DNA from: Microcaldota archaeon | GTDB lineage: Archaea; Micrarchaeota; Micrarchaeia; Micrarchaeales; Micrarchaeaceae | Length of the DNA stretch: 31,570 nt | Assembly (NCBI GenBank): GCA_021836925.1 | Contig: JAKBHG010000001.1 | Span: 1 to 31,570 of the forward strand | Reading direction: 5' to 3' | In this document: one piece after another, positions 22,335-30,889 of the stretch | Position numbering within the stretch: the first letter of the stretch is position 1 | Layout: each line of letters begins with the position of its first letter | Notes under the pieces: generated by a model | The model's database searches: none | Told to the model about the DNA's origin: nothing | The model's input: the letters and a program-made list of their open reading frames with translations, nothing else | Translations under genes and position numbers: made by a program

Positions 22335-24650
22335 ATGCTTGAGTACATAGAGCTCACCAACTGGAAGACCCATGGCAGCAGCGCGCTGAGGTTCCAGAAG
22401 GGAGTGAATGTGCTGGTAGGGCTCATGGGCGCAGGCAAGAGCTCGGTCATGGATGCGATATCCTTTGCTCTTTTTGGCACGTTTCCCGCGCTGAAGCACA
22501 AACGTGTAAAGACAAGCGACATAATAAGGAACGTCCCTGAGGAGCACGATTACGCTGAAGTAACCCTCGGCTTCAGTTCGGACGGCGACAGTTATGTTGT
22601 GAGCAGGAGGATACCGAAGAGCGGCGTGGCGAGCGCGAGGCTTTCGAAGAACGGGAAGCCGTTCCAAACGCAGCCTACAAAGGTCACCGAGGAGATAGAA
22701 GGCCTGCTGAAGATCGACTACGATACTTTCTCAAGGGCAGTATACTCGGAGCAGAACAACATGAGCTACTTCCTCGACCTCATGAAAGGCGACAGGAAGA
22801 AGCAGATCGACTCGATGCTGGGGCTCGACCATTTTACCACCGCGGAAGAGTACACGACGACGATCCTGAACAACATACGCGCGCTGATAAGCGGCGAGGA
22901 GCAGGGCCTGGCACAGTCGGACGCGGGTGCCATAAGGGAGCAACTGGAATCGTTGAGAAAGGAGAGGGCCGCACTTGCGGAGGCACAAGCGAAGCTGAAG
23001 GCCGGGGCCGACGCCGCAGGGAAGGAGATGTCTGCCGCGGAGAAAGAGCTGAATAGGATAAGGGACGACTATTCGAAGAGAAAGAAAATCGAGGAGGAGA
23101 TCGCAGGCCTTTCGAGCAGAGTCGAGACGCTCGACCTGGAGATAAGGAAGATAAAGGAAGTAGGCATAGATGAGGAAGCGGTCAAAGGGGAGCTCGAGAA
23201 GGTCATGTCAGAGCAGAAGGCGGCAGAATCGAACGCGAAGCAGCTGAATGAGGACATGATAAAATGCGAGAGAGGAATCGCCAAGGCGAAGGAGGAGGGC
23301 AGAACTGCCGAGTCGAAGATGAAGAGCCGCGACGAGGCTAGGGCAAAGCTCGATGCGCTGCTGAAAGGAAGAAGCGCGGATCAGATAAGCGGTATGATGG
23401 ATGCTTCCGCGAAGGAGATAAGCGGCCTGAACGAGAGGCTCGCGGCGCTCAGGAATGCAAAGGCAGAAGCGGAGAAATGGGCCGCCGAGCTCAAGAAGCA
23501 TTTCGACACTTGCCCGCTTTGCGGCAACTCACTGAGCACCGAGATAAAGGAGAGGCTTGCAGCTGAGAAGGTAACAATAGTGAAGGAATCAGAGAAGGGC
23601 ATTTATTCCATTTCCGCAGAGATAAAAGAGAGGGAGTCTGAGGCAAGTAGGCTGAGGAAGGAGCACAACGACGCGACCGTGCTTGAAGCGCGGCTGAAGG
23701 AATATGAAGGAGCGGACAAAGAGGCAAAGGATGCAAGGGACTCCGCGGCGAAGCTAGCTGTGGCGAAAGAAAGGATTTCTGCAAGCGTCGCAGAAGCCAA
23801 CAGGCAGCTGAAGGAGATTGCCGAGAAGGTTACCGGACTCAAGCTGAAGAGGGAAAGCGCGATAAGGAAGAGGGAACACGAGGCAGAAATCGCGAAGGCG
23901 AAGGCGAAGATAGACGAGGGAAGGAAATCGCTTTCGGGCCTTGAGGCGAGCGAAGAGATCATGTCGAAAGCCCAGGAAAAGCTGAGGGGATTGAGCGCAC
24001 ACAGCGCTGAGATCATGGCAAAGGTCGAGGGCAATCAGAAGTACCTTTCCAGCCTGGATGGCCAGGTCGAGGACAAGGCATCCCAACTGAACGAGATAAG
24101 CAAGGCGAAGGAGAGGATCGAGAAGAGGCGTGAGCTCGTCTCCGAGATGAACAAGTTCAAGAATGCGCTGGTTGAGACCGAGGCCGGGCTTAGGGGCATG
24201 CTTGTGGGCTCGATAAACGAGATGATACACGGGCTATGGCCTGAGCTTTACCCCTACGGCGATTATGACGGGGTGAGGCTTGAGGCCATGAAGGATGACT
24301 ACGTGCTGGAGGCAAGGAGGAGCGGCAACGGCAACGAGGTGTGGCTGCCGATCGACGCGATAGCCAGCGGGGGGGAGAGGAGCGTGGCCAGCCTCGCACT
24401 CAGGATAGCTATGTCGATGGTAATAGTGCCTAACCTCAGGATACTGATGCTCGATGAGCCAACGCATAATATTGATGCGGCAGGAATGGACAGGATGATA
24501 TCGGTGATGACAGAGACCCTGCCGAACATCGTCGAGCAGATATTCGTGATAACCCATGATGAGGCGCTAAAGCAGATAGGCCTTGCGAAGGTCTACCTGT
24601 TCGACCGTGATAAGGGATCGAACGGTGCGACCATAGTATCGGAAGTGTAG
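22335..24650 (+). CDS. rad50: DNA repair ATPase Rad50
   Basis: A 771-residue SMC-like ABC ATPase that with Mre11 processes DNA double-strand breaks. Walker A is GLMGAGKSS (29-37), the Q-loop region is YSEQNNMSY, and long coiled coils run on either side of a zinc hook CPLC (C393, C396). The signature motif ASGGERS starts at 677, and Walker B LRILMLDEP carries D707 and E708. The coils are shorter than in typical Rad50 (about 850-900 residues or more). No mre11 lies beside it within the window, although the two are often adjacent. GTGAT precedes the ATG by three bases. Confidence 0.94.
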   Translation: MLEYIELTNWKTHGSSALRFQKGVNVLVGLMGAGKSSVMDAISFALFGTFPALKHKRVKTSDIIRNVPEEHDYAEVTLGFSSDGDSYVVSRRIPKSGVASARLSKNGKPFQTQPTKVTEEIEGLLKIDYDTFSRAVYSEQNNMSYFLDLMKGDRKKQIDSMLGLDHFTTAEEYTTTILNNIRALISGEEQGLAQSDAGAIREQLESLRKERAALAEAQAKLKAGADAAGKEMSAAEKELNRIRDDYSKRKKIEEEIAGLSSRVETLDLEIRKIKEVGIDEEAVKGELEKVMSEQKAAESNAKQLNEDMIKCERGIAKAKEEGRTAESKMKSRDEARAKLDALLKGRSADQISGMMDASAKEISGLNERLAALRNAKAEAEKWAAELKKHFDTCPLCGNSLSTEIKERLAAEKVTIVKESEKGIYSISAEIKERESEASRLRKEHNDATVLEARLKEYEGADKEAKDARDSAAKLAVAKERISASVAEANRQLKEIAEKVTGLKLKRESAIRKREHEAEIAKAKAKIDEGRKSLSGLEASEEIMSKAQEKLRGLSAHSAEIMAKVEGNQKYLSSLDGQVEDKASQLNEISKAKERIEKRRELVSEMNKFKNALVETEAGLRGMLVGSINEMIHGLWPELYPYGDYDGVRLEAMKDDYVLEARRSGNGNEVWLPIDAIASGGERSVASLALRIAMSMVIVPNLRILMLDEPTHNIDAAGMDRMISVMTETLPNIVEQIFVITHDEALKQIGLAKVYLFDRDKGSNGATIVSEV

Positions 24651-24669
24651 TGCGCCGGACGCATGCGCG

Positions 24670-25707
24670 TCAGAGCGCGCCCAGGCCCAGGTAGTCGCCC
24701 TTGTTGTCGTTTTCTTGGCTTCCGATAACTGAGCTCCCGGTCACGCCGGTGAATATCGCTATTAGCTCTATCTTGTCGCCATAAGACTGGTCGAGCCTTG
24801 CGCCCCAAGTTACGGTTGCGCTCTTCGATAGCCTTTCCGTAAGCAGGTTGCCTATTGTGTTCGCCTCTCCCAGCGTCAGGTTCGCGCCCCCCGTTATGTG
24901 CATCAGTACGCCGGTCGCGGTCTCATAGTCGACGTCCAGAAGCTTGTTGTCGAGCGTGTTCTTCACAACGTCGTTTACCCTGTTCGGGCCATGCGCCTCG
25001 CCGACGCTTATCATGGCCAGGCCGCCGCCCTGCATCAGGTTCCTAACGTCGGCAAAGTCTAGGTTGATAAGGCTGCTTGTCGTTATCGTCTCAGTTATGC
25101 CGCGTACGGCCCTTGAGGTTATCTCGTCCGCGATCTTGAACGCCTGGTCAAGCGCCAGGTTCTTGTATACCTCTACAAGCTTTTGGTTGTCTATCACAAC
25201 TAGCGTGTCCACGCTCTTCCTGAGCTCCTCTATACCCTGCTTCGCCAACCCGAGCCTTACCCTCTCGAGCGAGAACGGCACTGTGACTATGCCTATCACT
25301 ATGGCGCCGTTATTCTTGCATATGTTTGCTATGACCGGCGCGGCGCCTGTACCGGTGCCACCGCCCATTCCTGCGGTTATGAATACGAGATTGAAATCCT
25401 TTAGCGCGGCGTCCAGCTCGTCCTTCGAGTACTCTGCCGCTTTTGCGCCCATCTGCGGGAATCCGCCGGCACCCATGCCGCGCGTGAGCGGCCCCCCTAT
25501 GAGTATCTTCCTGACTGAAGGATCTATCCCGCTCAGGTGCCTTTGTTCGGTGTTGACAGCGATGAGCGCGGCGCCCTGCACGTTCATCCTAGTGAGCCTT
25601 TGCACGGTGTTGCTGCCGCCCCCTCCTACGCCGCAGACGCCTATCCTTGCACGAAATAGAACGCTGTCATCCTCCTGATTGGCCGCAGCGGCGTCCACTA
25701 TGTCCAT
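24670..25707 (-). CDS. ftsZ: Cell division GTPase FtsZ (third copy)
   Basis: A 345-residue FtsZ. Motifs: GVGGGGSN near residue 26, GMGAGGFPQ, the canonical signature GGGTGTGAAP, and T7 loop LNLDFADVRNLM with the catalytic aspartates. A 17-residue acidic N-terminal extension precedes the core, and the C-terminus ends DYLGLGAL. It is distant from the ftsZ pair at 4836-6971 and has its own promoter, so it may be regulated separately. The ATG at 25707 has GGTGG four bases upstream. It is convergent with rad50 (19-base gap). Confidence 0.95.
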   Translation of the reverse strand: MDIVDAAAANQEDDSVLFRARIGVCGVGGGGSNTVQRLTRMNVQGAALIAVNTEQRHLSGIDPSVRKILIGGPLTRGMGAGGFPQMGAKAAEYSKDELDAALKDFNLVFITAGMGGGTGTGAAPVIANICKNNGAIVIGIVTVPFSLERVRLGLAKQGIEELRKSVDTLVVIDNQKLVEVYKNLALDQAFKIADEITSRAVRGITETITTSSLINLDFADVRNLMQGGGLAMISVGEAHGPNRVNDVVKNTLDNKLLDVDYETATGVLMHITGGANLTLGEANTIGNLLTERLSKSATVTWGARLDQSYGDKIELIAIFTGVTGSSVIGSQENDNKGDYLGLGAL

Positions 25708-25740
25708 AAAGCCACCTTATTCTCGTAGACCAATCTCCGT

Positions 25741-25755
25741 TAATTTATTTAAAAC
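25741..25755 (-). promoter_or_regulatory. TATA box of the third ftsZ
   Basis: The minus strand reads GTTTTAAATAAATTA, centred about 43 bases before the ATG. Initiation near 25724 would give a leader of about 17 bases that carries the GGTGG ribosome-binding site (25712-25716). Confidence 0.6.
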
Positions 25756-25862
25756 GTTGCACGTATGGGCGTGCGGGCAACAACTGCCTTTTTATAGTTT
25801 TTTGTCCAAAAGTATAAACGCTGAACTCTATTCTCAGCATATATGATTCTCGAGTGTTTACA

Positions 25863-26381
25863 ATGGCAAGACTTAGACCGGCAAGGACTTTCAGGGACTC
25901 CAATTCGCAGGCGTGGGCGAGGTACTCGCTCAGGAAGCCGAGGAAGAACTACATAAAGGCCATGCCGAGGAACCACATACAGGTTTTCAAGACAGGCACT
26001 GACAAGGGCATATTCGACTTAGTGATGACACTTAACGCGGACAGGTACATGCAGCTCAGATCCAACTCGATCGAGGCGGCGAGAGAAACCGCGAACAAGT
26101 ACCTGTCGAATCTCCTGCCTGAGAACTACCTGCTTAGAGTGCTCATATACCCACACAATGTCATAAGGGAGCACAAGCTTGGCGGCTTCGCCGGAGCTGA
26201 CAGAACATCAAGGGGAATGAACATGGCGTTCGGCAAGCCGATTGCAGTGGCAGCCAGGATAAAGAAGGACCAGCCCATAATGCTTGTCAAGACGACTTCG
26301 GCAAACAAGGCAGCGGCGCACGAGGCGCTCAGGAAGGCCTCGACAAAGCTGTCAGGAAAGTGCAAGATAAAGGTAGCCTGA
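25863..26381 (+). CDS. rpl10e: 50S ribosomal protein uL16 (archaeal L10e)
   Basis: A 172-residue L10e protein: MARLRPARTFRDSNSQAW, YSLRKPRKNYIKAMPRNHI, the middle LLPENYLLRVLIYPHNVIREHK, then the ADRTSRGMNMAFGKPIAVAARI segment near the peptidyl-transferase centre. An in-frame GTG nine bases upstream is ignored because the family starts at MARLRPA. TATA-like elements lie at about 25808-25818 and 25838-25845. Dph2 follows 80 bases downstream. Confidence 0.96.
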   Translation: MARLRPARTFRDSNSQAWARYSLRKPRKNYIKAMPRNHIQVFKTGTDKGIFDLVMTLNADRYMQLRSNSIEAARETANKYLSNLLPENYLLRVLIYPHNVIREHKLGGFAGADRTSRGMNMAFGKPIAVAARIKKDQPIMLVKTTSANKAAAHEALRKASTKLSGKCKIKVA

Positions 26382-26461
26382 CCCTTTATTCCGCTTTATT
26401 TTATTTATTTCTTTACTTCCTATTTTCTCATGCCGGAGTTCCGGCGAAAGAAGGCAATTGC

Positions 26462-27394
26462 ATGCGTATATTACTGCAGTTCCCTGAAGGGCTGAAGCAG
26501 GAGGCGCTGAAGCACGCGAAGAGGCTGGAAGCCGAAGGCAACGATGTTTTCATATCGGCTTCCCCTACGTACGGTGCGTGCGACCTGGCACTTGACGAGG
26601 CTAGAAACATAGGCGCGGACAAGCTCGTGCACTTTGGGCACGCGGAGTTCAACAAGGTGGACTTCAACGTCGAGTATGTAGAGTACAGCATAGACGCGCC
26701 CCTCGACATGCTTGAGAAGGCGCTCCCGCTGCTTGAGGGACGGGATGCAATAGGCGTGGTTGTCACCATACAGCAGATCCATCAGCTGCCCGTAGTGAAG
26801 GAGTTCTTCGAAAGGAACGGCAAACGCGTAGTAATAGGCAAGCCGTACGGCTTCGCGAAGAAGCAGGGACAGATACTCGGCTGCGACATAGGCAGCGCTG
26901 CCTCGATCGACAGCAAGGTCGATGCGTTCGTTTACTTTGGAGGTGGGATATTCCATCCGCTTGGGGCCGTGCTCGCGACAACCAAGCCATTCATAGCCGT
27001 TGACCCGTTCAACAGCAAGGTGGAACAGATGGATTCCTACAGGGAGACGTACGCCAAGAGGAGCAAAGGCAAGGTGCTTGCAGCACTGAAGTCGAGGCGC
27101 TTCGGCATACTTGTCAGCACGAAGAACGGGCAGCACAACATGGCACTTGGGAAGGTGCTGAAGAGGAAGGCAGAGGAGGCCGGCCTCGACGCGCAGATAC
27201 TAGTGAGCAATATGGTGGACTTCGAGTCACTCAACAACATGCGCGAGTTCGATGCGTTCGTCAACACTGCATGCCCAAGGATAGCGATAGACGACATTGA
27301 CAGGACGACTGCCCCGCTGCTAAGCGCGAACGAGCTGATGGACGTCATCAGGATGAAGGGAGAGCTGAGACTGAAAGACATCCCAGGATACTGA
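26462..27394 (+). CDS. dph2: Diphthamide biosynthesis protein Dph2
   Basis: A 310-residue archaeal Dph2, which uses a non-canonical 4Fe-4S cluster and S-adenosylmethionine to transfer a 3-amino-3-carboxypropyl group to a histidine of EF-2. The three cluster cysteines are spread over three repeats as in the family: C40 (YGACDLA), C141 (ILGCDIG) and C271 (NTACPRIAI). Length is close to other archaeal Dph2 proteins (about 310-340). The ATG at 26462 starts MRILLQFPEGLKQ, the family N-terminus; the longer upstream frame is not convincing. EF-2 is not in the window. Confidence 0.95.
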   Translation: MRILLQFPEGLKQEALKHAKRLEAEGNDVFISASPTYGACDLALDEARNIGADKLVHFGHAEFNKVDFNVEYVEYSIDAPLDMLEKALPLLEGRDAIGVVVTIQQIHQLPVVKEFFERNGKRVVIGKPYGFAKKQGQILGCDIGSAASIDSKVDAFVYFGGGIFHPLGAVLATTKPFIAVDPFNSKVEQMDSYRETYAKRSKGKVLAALKSRRFGILVSTKNGQHNMALGKVLKRKAEEAGLDAQILVSNMVDFESLNNMREFDAFVNTACPRIAIDDIDRTTAPLLSANELMDVIRMKGELRLKDIPGY

Positions 27395-27436
27395 TTCTAC
27401 GCATGTATTTGATTTGTAGGTAGCCTGCGCTATCCA

Positions 27437-27498
27437 AGCAAAGCAAAACCAAAAGAAAAAGGAAAAGAAAAGATAAAGGCAACGGTTATGTTGCCTTT
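27437..27498 (-). terminator. Hairpin plus T-rich tract ending the pilin gene
   Basis: A perfect nine-base inverted repeat (AAAGGCAAC at 27475-27483 and its complement at 27490-27498, six-base loop) spans the pilin stop codon. On the minus strand it is followed by about 38 bases of almost pure T/C (27474 down to 27437). It probably ends minus-strand transcription and separates it from the convergent dph2. Confidence 0.65.
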
Positions 27499-27968
27499 GC
27501 AGTCACTGTCGCTACCTGTACCTGCAGTCCCGAAGTGGTTCCCTGGGTATATACTGCGTATATGTATCCAGACCAGGAACTACCGGTTGCCACTGTTGGG
27601 CTCAGAGTTATTGAAGCAGTCGTACTCTGGCCGGAGTTGAGTCCGTTGGTTATAACAGTGTTTGAGTATCCTGTCAGCGTAGTCGTGCTGGAACCGCTAG
27701 GCACCGCATACAGCGTCAGCGCAGTCCAGTCGTTGCCGGTGCTCTGGCCGAACGTAAACGACAGGGCGCTGCTGTGCAGCAGCAGATTCGTGCACTCATA
27801 TCCCGATCCCGCAACGCATGAGGTACCGAGGAATGAGGTTCCGCTAAACACTCCGAGCACGTAAAGTGCTCCGAGGACGACCGCAATGATAAGTATGGCC
27901 CAGCCATATGTCATCAGGTATTCCATGGCGCTTTGCGCCTTTCTACTGGTCATTTTAGAGTTCATCAT
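27486..27968 (-). CDS. Type IV pilin-like protein with class III signal peptide
   Basis: A 160-residue protein that begins MMNSKMTSRKA and then QSAMEYLMTYGWAILIIAVV, an archaeal class III signal: basic leader, cut before Q, then the assembly helix. The same helix sequence occurs in the LamG surface protein at 9022. The rest is a Ser/Thr/Gly-rich beta domain with two cysteines (SCVAGSGYEC), suited to a pilus subunit or surface-layer appendage. A longer frame exists upstream, but GGTGGAG directly before the tandem ATGs (27968, 27965) and a TATA box at the right distance fix the short form. The high Ser/Thr content suggests glycosylation (inference). Confidence 0.88.
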   Translation of the reverse strand: MMNSKMTSRKAQSAMEYLMTYGWAILIIAVVLGALYVLGVFSGTSFLGTSCVAGSGYECTNLLLHSSALSFTFGQSTGNDWTALTLYAVPSGSSTTTLTGYSNTVITNGLNSGQSTTASITLSPTVATGSSWSGYIYAVYTQGTTSGLQVQVATVTAKAT

Positions 27969-28003
27969 AACTCCACCTTTCATTTTACTATACAAAAGAA
28001 TAT

Positions 28004-28011
28004 CTTTTAAA
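28004..28011 (-). promoter_or_regulatory. TATA box of the pilin gene
   Basis: The minus strand reads TTTAAAAG, with initiation expected near 27982 and a leader of about 14 bases that includes GGTGGAG. It supports the start at 27968/27965. Confidence 0.65.
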
Positions 28012-28203
28012 CCTTCCGCAACACTAGCAGACTGTTTATCAAAGATTGTGCAATGGCAATATGTATTGCCTTCTGCCAGCATATGATTTTGGGCCGATTC
28101 AAGGAAATCGCGGCGCCCGATTCCTGCTTATGTTGTAGCAAAGTAATTTTTCCAGTTAAGATAAGCGTATTAAGATATCTTGCATTACGGAATATGTGGT
28201 TTT

Positions 28204-29469
28204 ATGGCAGAGGAGCTTAACCCATTTAAGATAGCACAAGCACAGTTGGACGACGCGGCAGAAGTAATGGGCCTTGATAAGGAGGCGCATCAGATACTCA
28301 GGGAGCCGATGAGGACCCTTACGGTCAACATCCCCGTAAAGATGCGCAACGGCAAGGCGAAGGTGTTCCAGGGCTTCAGGGTGCAGTACAACGACGCAAG
28401 GGGGCCGACGAAGGGCGGAATAAGATTCCATCCTGCCGAGAGCATCGACACCGTGAAGGCGCTCGCAGCATGGATGACCTGGAAGACATCGCTGGCAAAC
28501 ATACCTTATGGAGGCGCGAAGGGCGGCATAATCTGCGACCCAAAGCAGATGAATGATGCAGAGCTTGAGGCGCTTTCGCGCGGCTACATAAGGGCGATAG
28601 GCAAGTATATCGGCCCGGAGGTCGACGTGCCGGCCCCTGACGTGTATACCACGCCGCAGATAATGGCATGGATGATGGATGAGTACAGCAACATAGTAAG
28701 GCATGGCGCCTTTGACGTGATAACTGGCAAGCCGCTTGACGTGTGGGGCTCGGAGGGAAGGAACGACTCGACGGCGATGGGCGGCATGTACGTCATGCGC
28801 GAGGCCGCGAAGAACCTGAAGATAGACCTGAAGAAGGCAAAGATTGCTGTGCAGGGCTTCGGCAATGCAGGCAAGTTTGCATACACGCTCTCGAAGCAGC
28901 TGTTCGGCTCCAAGGTCGTTGCGATAAGCGACTCCGAGGGGGCGGTATACGATCCGAAGGGACTCGACCTAGCGAAGCTCGAGAAGGCAAAAGAGGAAAC
29001 AGGCAGCGTGTCCGGATACAAGGGCGGTGAGAAGATGACTAACGAGGAGCTGCTCGAATCCGACGTAGACATACTCATACCCGCTGCGATAGAGAACCAG
29101 ATAACTGGCAAGAACGCCGACAAGATAAAGGCGAAACTTGTGCTGGAGCTCGCGAACGGGCCAGTGACGCCAGAAGCAGATAGGATACTGCACGAGAAGG
29201 GCATATTCGACGCACCTGACTTCCTTGTCAATTCCGGGGGAGTGATAGGCTCGTACTTCGAATGGGTGCAGAACACGCAGCATTACTACTGGACGGCCGA
29301 TGAGGTGTACAGGAAACTCGACACGATAATAACGAAGTCATACCTGGATATGATGAAGACTAAGAAGGAGTATGACGGCAAGAGGAAGAAGATAACGCCG
29401 AGGACTGCAGCGTACATAATAGCCATAAGCAGGGTAGCAAGCGCAATGAAGACGAGAGGGTGGTACTGA
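28204..29469 (+). CDS. gdhA: Glutamate dehydrogenase
   Basis: A 421-residue hexameric-type Glu dehydrogenase that interconverts glutamate and 2-oxoglutarate plus ammonia. The substrate domain has [30 protein letters not shown] (K94 and K106 are the usual substrate and catalytic lysines) and the DVPAPDVYT segment. The NAD(P) domain has [11 protein letters not shown]. The helical C-terminus includes [15 protein letters not shown]. The length is standard for archaeal GDH. The ATG at 28204 gives the family start [12 protein letters not shown]; an in-frame extension to 28180 is not supported. Cofactor preference cannot be told by eye. Confidence 0.96.
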   Translation: MAEELNPFKIAQAQLDDAAEVMGLDKEAHQILREPMRTLTVNIPVKMRNGKAKVFQGFRVQYNDARGPTKGGIRFHPAESIDTVKALAAWMTWKTSLANIPYGGAKGGIICDPKQMNDAELEALSRGYIRAIGKYIGPEVDVPAPDVYTTPQIMAWMMDEYSNIVRHGAFDVITGKPLDVWGSEGRNDSTAMGGMYVMREAAKNLKIDLKKAKIAVQGFGNAGKFAYTLSKQLFGSKVVAISDSEGAVYDPKGLDLAKLEKAKEETGSVSGYKGGEKMTNEELLESDVDILIPAAIENQITGKNADKIKAKLVLELANGPVTPEADRILHEKGIFDAPDFLVNSGGVIGSYFEWVQNTQHYYWTADEVYRKLDTIITKSYLDMMKTKKEYDGKRKKITPRTAAYIIAISRVASAMKTRGWY

Positions 29470-29474
29470 GCCAG

Positions 29475-29522
29475 TTTCTTTTCACTCTTTTTTCCTCTTC
29501 CTTTTTCTCTTTTTCCCTTTTC
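29475..29522 (+). terminator. T/C-rich termination tract after gdhA
   Basis: Six bases after the gdhA stop, about 48 bases consist almost only of T and C with several runs of five or six T. Archaeal RNA polymerase stops at such T tracts without a hairpin. Confidence 0.6.
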
Positions 29523-29598
29523 ACATCCATTTTCTGGCGTGCAATGCAGCGGAATCTCGTGGAGCAGCGATTATGCACAGAGAATGAAGAAAAGAATA

Positions 29599-29697
29599 CG
29601 CTGGGAGCGGGAATCGAACCCGCGTAGGCCAGACGGCCAAACAGCTTAGCAGGCTGCCGCCCTTTAGTGCCTTACGGTTCCACTAGGCGATCCCAGC
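29599..29697 (-). tRNA. trnS: tRNA-Ser (anticodon GCU), intron-containing
   Basis: Read on the minus strand. Acceptor stem GCTGGGA/TCCCAGC (29697-29691 with 29606-29600), discriminator G at 29599, no encoded CCA. Anticodon arm GCAGC-CTGCTAA-GCTGT gives anticodon GCT (Ser, AGC/AGU codons). A long variable arm (GGCC-GTCT-GGCC) confirms a class II serine tRNA. T arm is GCGGG-TTCGATT-CCCGC. The D region is 15 bases too long. Removing 29664-29678 leaves a normal D arm: GCCT/GGGC stem and AGTGGAA loop with G18G19. The mature length is then about 84. A TATA-like TTATTATACC at 29727-29736 may be its promoter. Confidence 0.93.
29664..29678 (-). other. 15-base tRNA intron in the D-loop (bulge-helix-bulge)
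   Basis: On the minus strand the D region folds into a standard 3-4-3 bulge-helix-bulge. Outer helix GCCT/GGGC (29688-29685 with 29662-29659); 3' bulge AAA (29665-29663); central four pairs AGTG/CACT (29684-29681 with 29669-29666); 5' bulge GAA (29680-29678); inner pairs CC/GG closing a GTAA loop. Cutting after the second base of each bulge releases ACCGTAAGGCACTAA and joins the D-loop at about tRNA position 20/21, not at the usual 37/38. Confidence 0.8.
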
Positions 29698-29744
29698 ATG
29701 CAACGCATTTCATTTATCTATGCAAGGTATAATAACGTTCCGTG

Positions 29745-30024
29745 CGCGCTGACATAAACGCAGGAGCGCAAAGTGGCAGAAGCTGCCTTGCGCCATACCC
29801 TGCAAGCAGGTTGTTTGCATTTCCACTCGGCCCTGTATCTCGGAAGCATAGCGACGACACGCTTAAGGTTGCTCCTTCCGGCCTGGCCTGGTTCACATGC
29901 CACACTATCATCAGAGGCAGGACGTCAGCATTTCCATGCAAGCCCGCAGACAAGGCATGACACTTGGTCAGCATTGGCCCGCCCAAAGGGATTTGCGGTA
30001 TGGAAAACCCTTAGCTTCCCGCCT
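29745..30024 (-). ncRNA. ffs: Signal recognition particle RNA (7S RNA)
   Basis: The minus strand holds the SRP54-binding domain at 29892-29868 (ACCAGGCCAGGCCGGAAGGA, then GCAACC), nearly the same as bacterial 4.5S and archaeal helix 8 with its GGAA loop. Flanking arms pair over a long range as in helix 5: GCTGAC and AAGTG on the 5' side with GTCAGC and CACTT on the 3' side, and GCCTTG with CAAGGC. The 5' part contains further hairpins of the Alu-like domain. Ends are estimates. This explains the 440-base stretch free of proteins between the tRNA and aIF2-beta; open frames inside it are not genes. Confidence 0.9.
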
Positions 30025-30032
30025 ATCTGCCA

Positions 30033-30046
30033 CATATAATAAAAGC
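30033..30046 (-). promoter_or_regulatory. TATA box of the SRP RNA gene
   Basis: The minus strand reads GCTTTTATTATATG here, which predicts initiation near 30013-30020, at the 5' end of the SRP RNA. A second AT element (ATTTAAACC on the minus strand, about 30053-30061) is also possible and, being near-palindromic, could face the plus strand. Confidence 0.55.
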
Positions 30047-30138
30047 GCCCTGGTTTAAATATGTTTCACTGCGCCGAGAATGCACAAGCATTAATATTAT
30101 ATGCGTCTTAACATTTACCGCATAAGTAAGGTGTAGCC

Positions 30139-30561
30139 TTGAGCGACGGCAAAGACCAATATATAGAATTCCTAGACAGGGCATTCGAGCGCATGCCCCA
30201 CCTCAGTGCGGAGTCTGTCGACTTCAAGATACCGGACGTCGAATCTATAGTACAGGGGACGAAGACGATAATAAGGAACATAGGCGTAATAGCGGATAGG
30301 GCGAGGAGGACGCCCCAAGAGATCGGGAAGTACCTCAGCCGTGAGCTCGCCGTACCAACGAGCTACGAGGACCAGAGGCTGATGATAAACGGTAGGTTCC
30401 AGAACGAGGAGCTCAACAAGCGCATGCACGCTTATTTCGACACCTATGTCATATGCAGGGAATGCCACAAGCCAGACACACACCTCGAATCCGGAGGAAG
30501 GGGGATGATGCAGCTCGTCTGCGAAGCGTGCGGCGCTAGATATGGAGTGAAGAGCTACTGA
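30139..30561 (+). CDS. eif2B: Translation initiation factor aIF2, beta subunit
   Basis: A 140-residue aIF2-beta. After a short N-terminal helix comes the alpha/beta core with GTKTIIRNIGVIAD and HLSRE-like KYLSRELAVPTS, then a zinc ribbon with C106, C109, C128 and C131. It is a subunit of the GTP-dependent factor that brings initiator tRNA to the ribosome. The start is TTG at 30139 with GGTGT seven bases upstream. A TATA-like TTAATATTATATG is at about 30089-30101. aIF1A follows 13 bases later. Confidence 0.94.
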   Translation: MSDGKDQYIEFLDRAFERMPHLSAESVDFKIPDVESIVQGTKTIIRNIGVIADRARRTPQEIGKYLSRELAVPTSYEDQRLMINGRFQNEELNKRMHAYFDTYVICRECHKPDTHLESGGRGMMQLVCEACGARYGVKSY

Positions 30562-30574
30562 TGGTGCAGCGACA

Positions 30575-30889
30575 ATGAGGAATAATTTTGATAAAAGGAG
30601 GGGCTCGCCAGAAAACGATGAGTCCCAAAGGCTGAAGAGGCCGCAGGCCGGGGAGGTTCTTGGGACGGTGTCGAAGATAGCAGGCGCTGCGAGATTCGAG
30701 GTCAGGTGCACCGACGGGAAGGAGCGGCTCTGCTCCATACCTGGCAGGCTCAGAAGGCGATTCTGGATAAAGGAGGGCGACGTGGTCATAGTTAAACCAT
30801 GGGTCGTCCAAGGCGACGAGCGCGGCGACATAATGTGGAGATACAGCCAGATGGACATAGGCAGGCTCAGGGCAGCGAAGATGATATAA
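30575..30889 (+). CDS. eif1A: Translation initiation factor aIF1A
   Basis: A 104-residue aIF1A, an S1/OB-fold protein that sits in the ribosomal A site during initiation. Landmarks are GEVLGTVSKIAGAARFEVRC, RLCSIPGRLRRRFWIKEGDVVIVKPW and IMWRYSQMDIGRL. An N-terminal charged tail (about 25 residues) precedes the fold. It is co-directional and closely spaced with aIF2-beta, so the two form a small initiation-factor operon. Confidence 0.95.
   Translation: MRNNFDKRRGSPENDESQRLKRPQAGEVLGTVSKIAGAARFEVRCTDGKERLCSIPGRLRRRFWIKEGDVVIVKPWVVQGDERGDIMWRYSQMDIGRLRAAKMI

Noticed and set aside
29599..29697. tRNA-Ser read as a simple long-D-loop tRNA
   Set aside because: An unspliced D region would leave about 11 extra bases between D-stem and anticodon stem; the bulge-helix-bulge explains all of them.
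29714..30039. Several 60-90 codon open frames on both strands
   Set aside because: They fall inside the SRP RNA, whose SRP54-binding motif and pairing explain the sequence; the peptides have no protein-like features.
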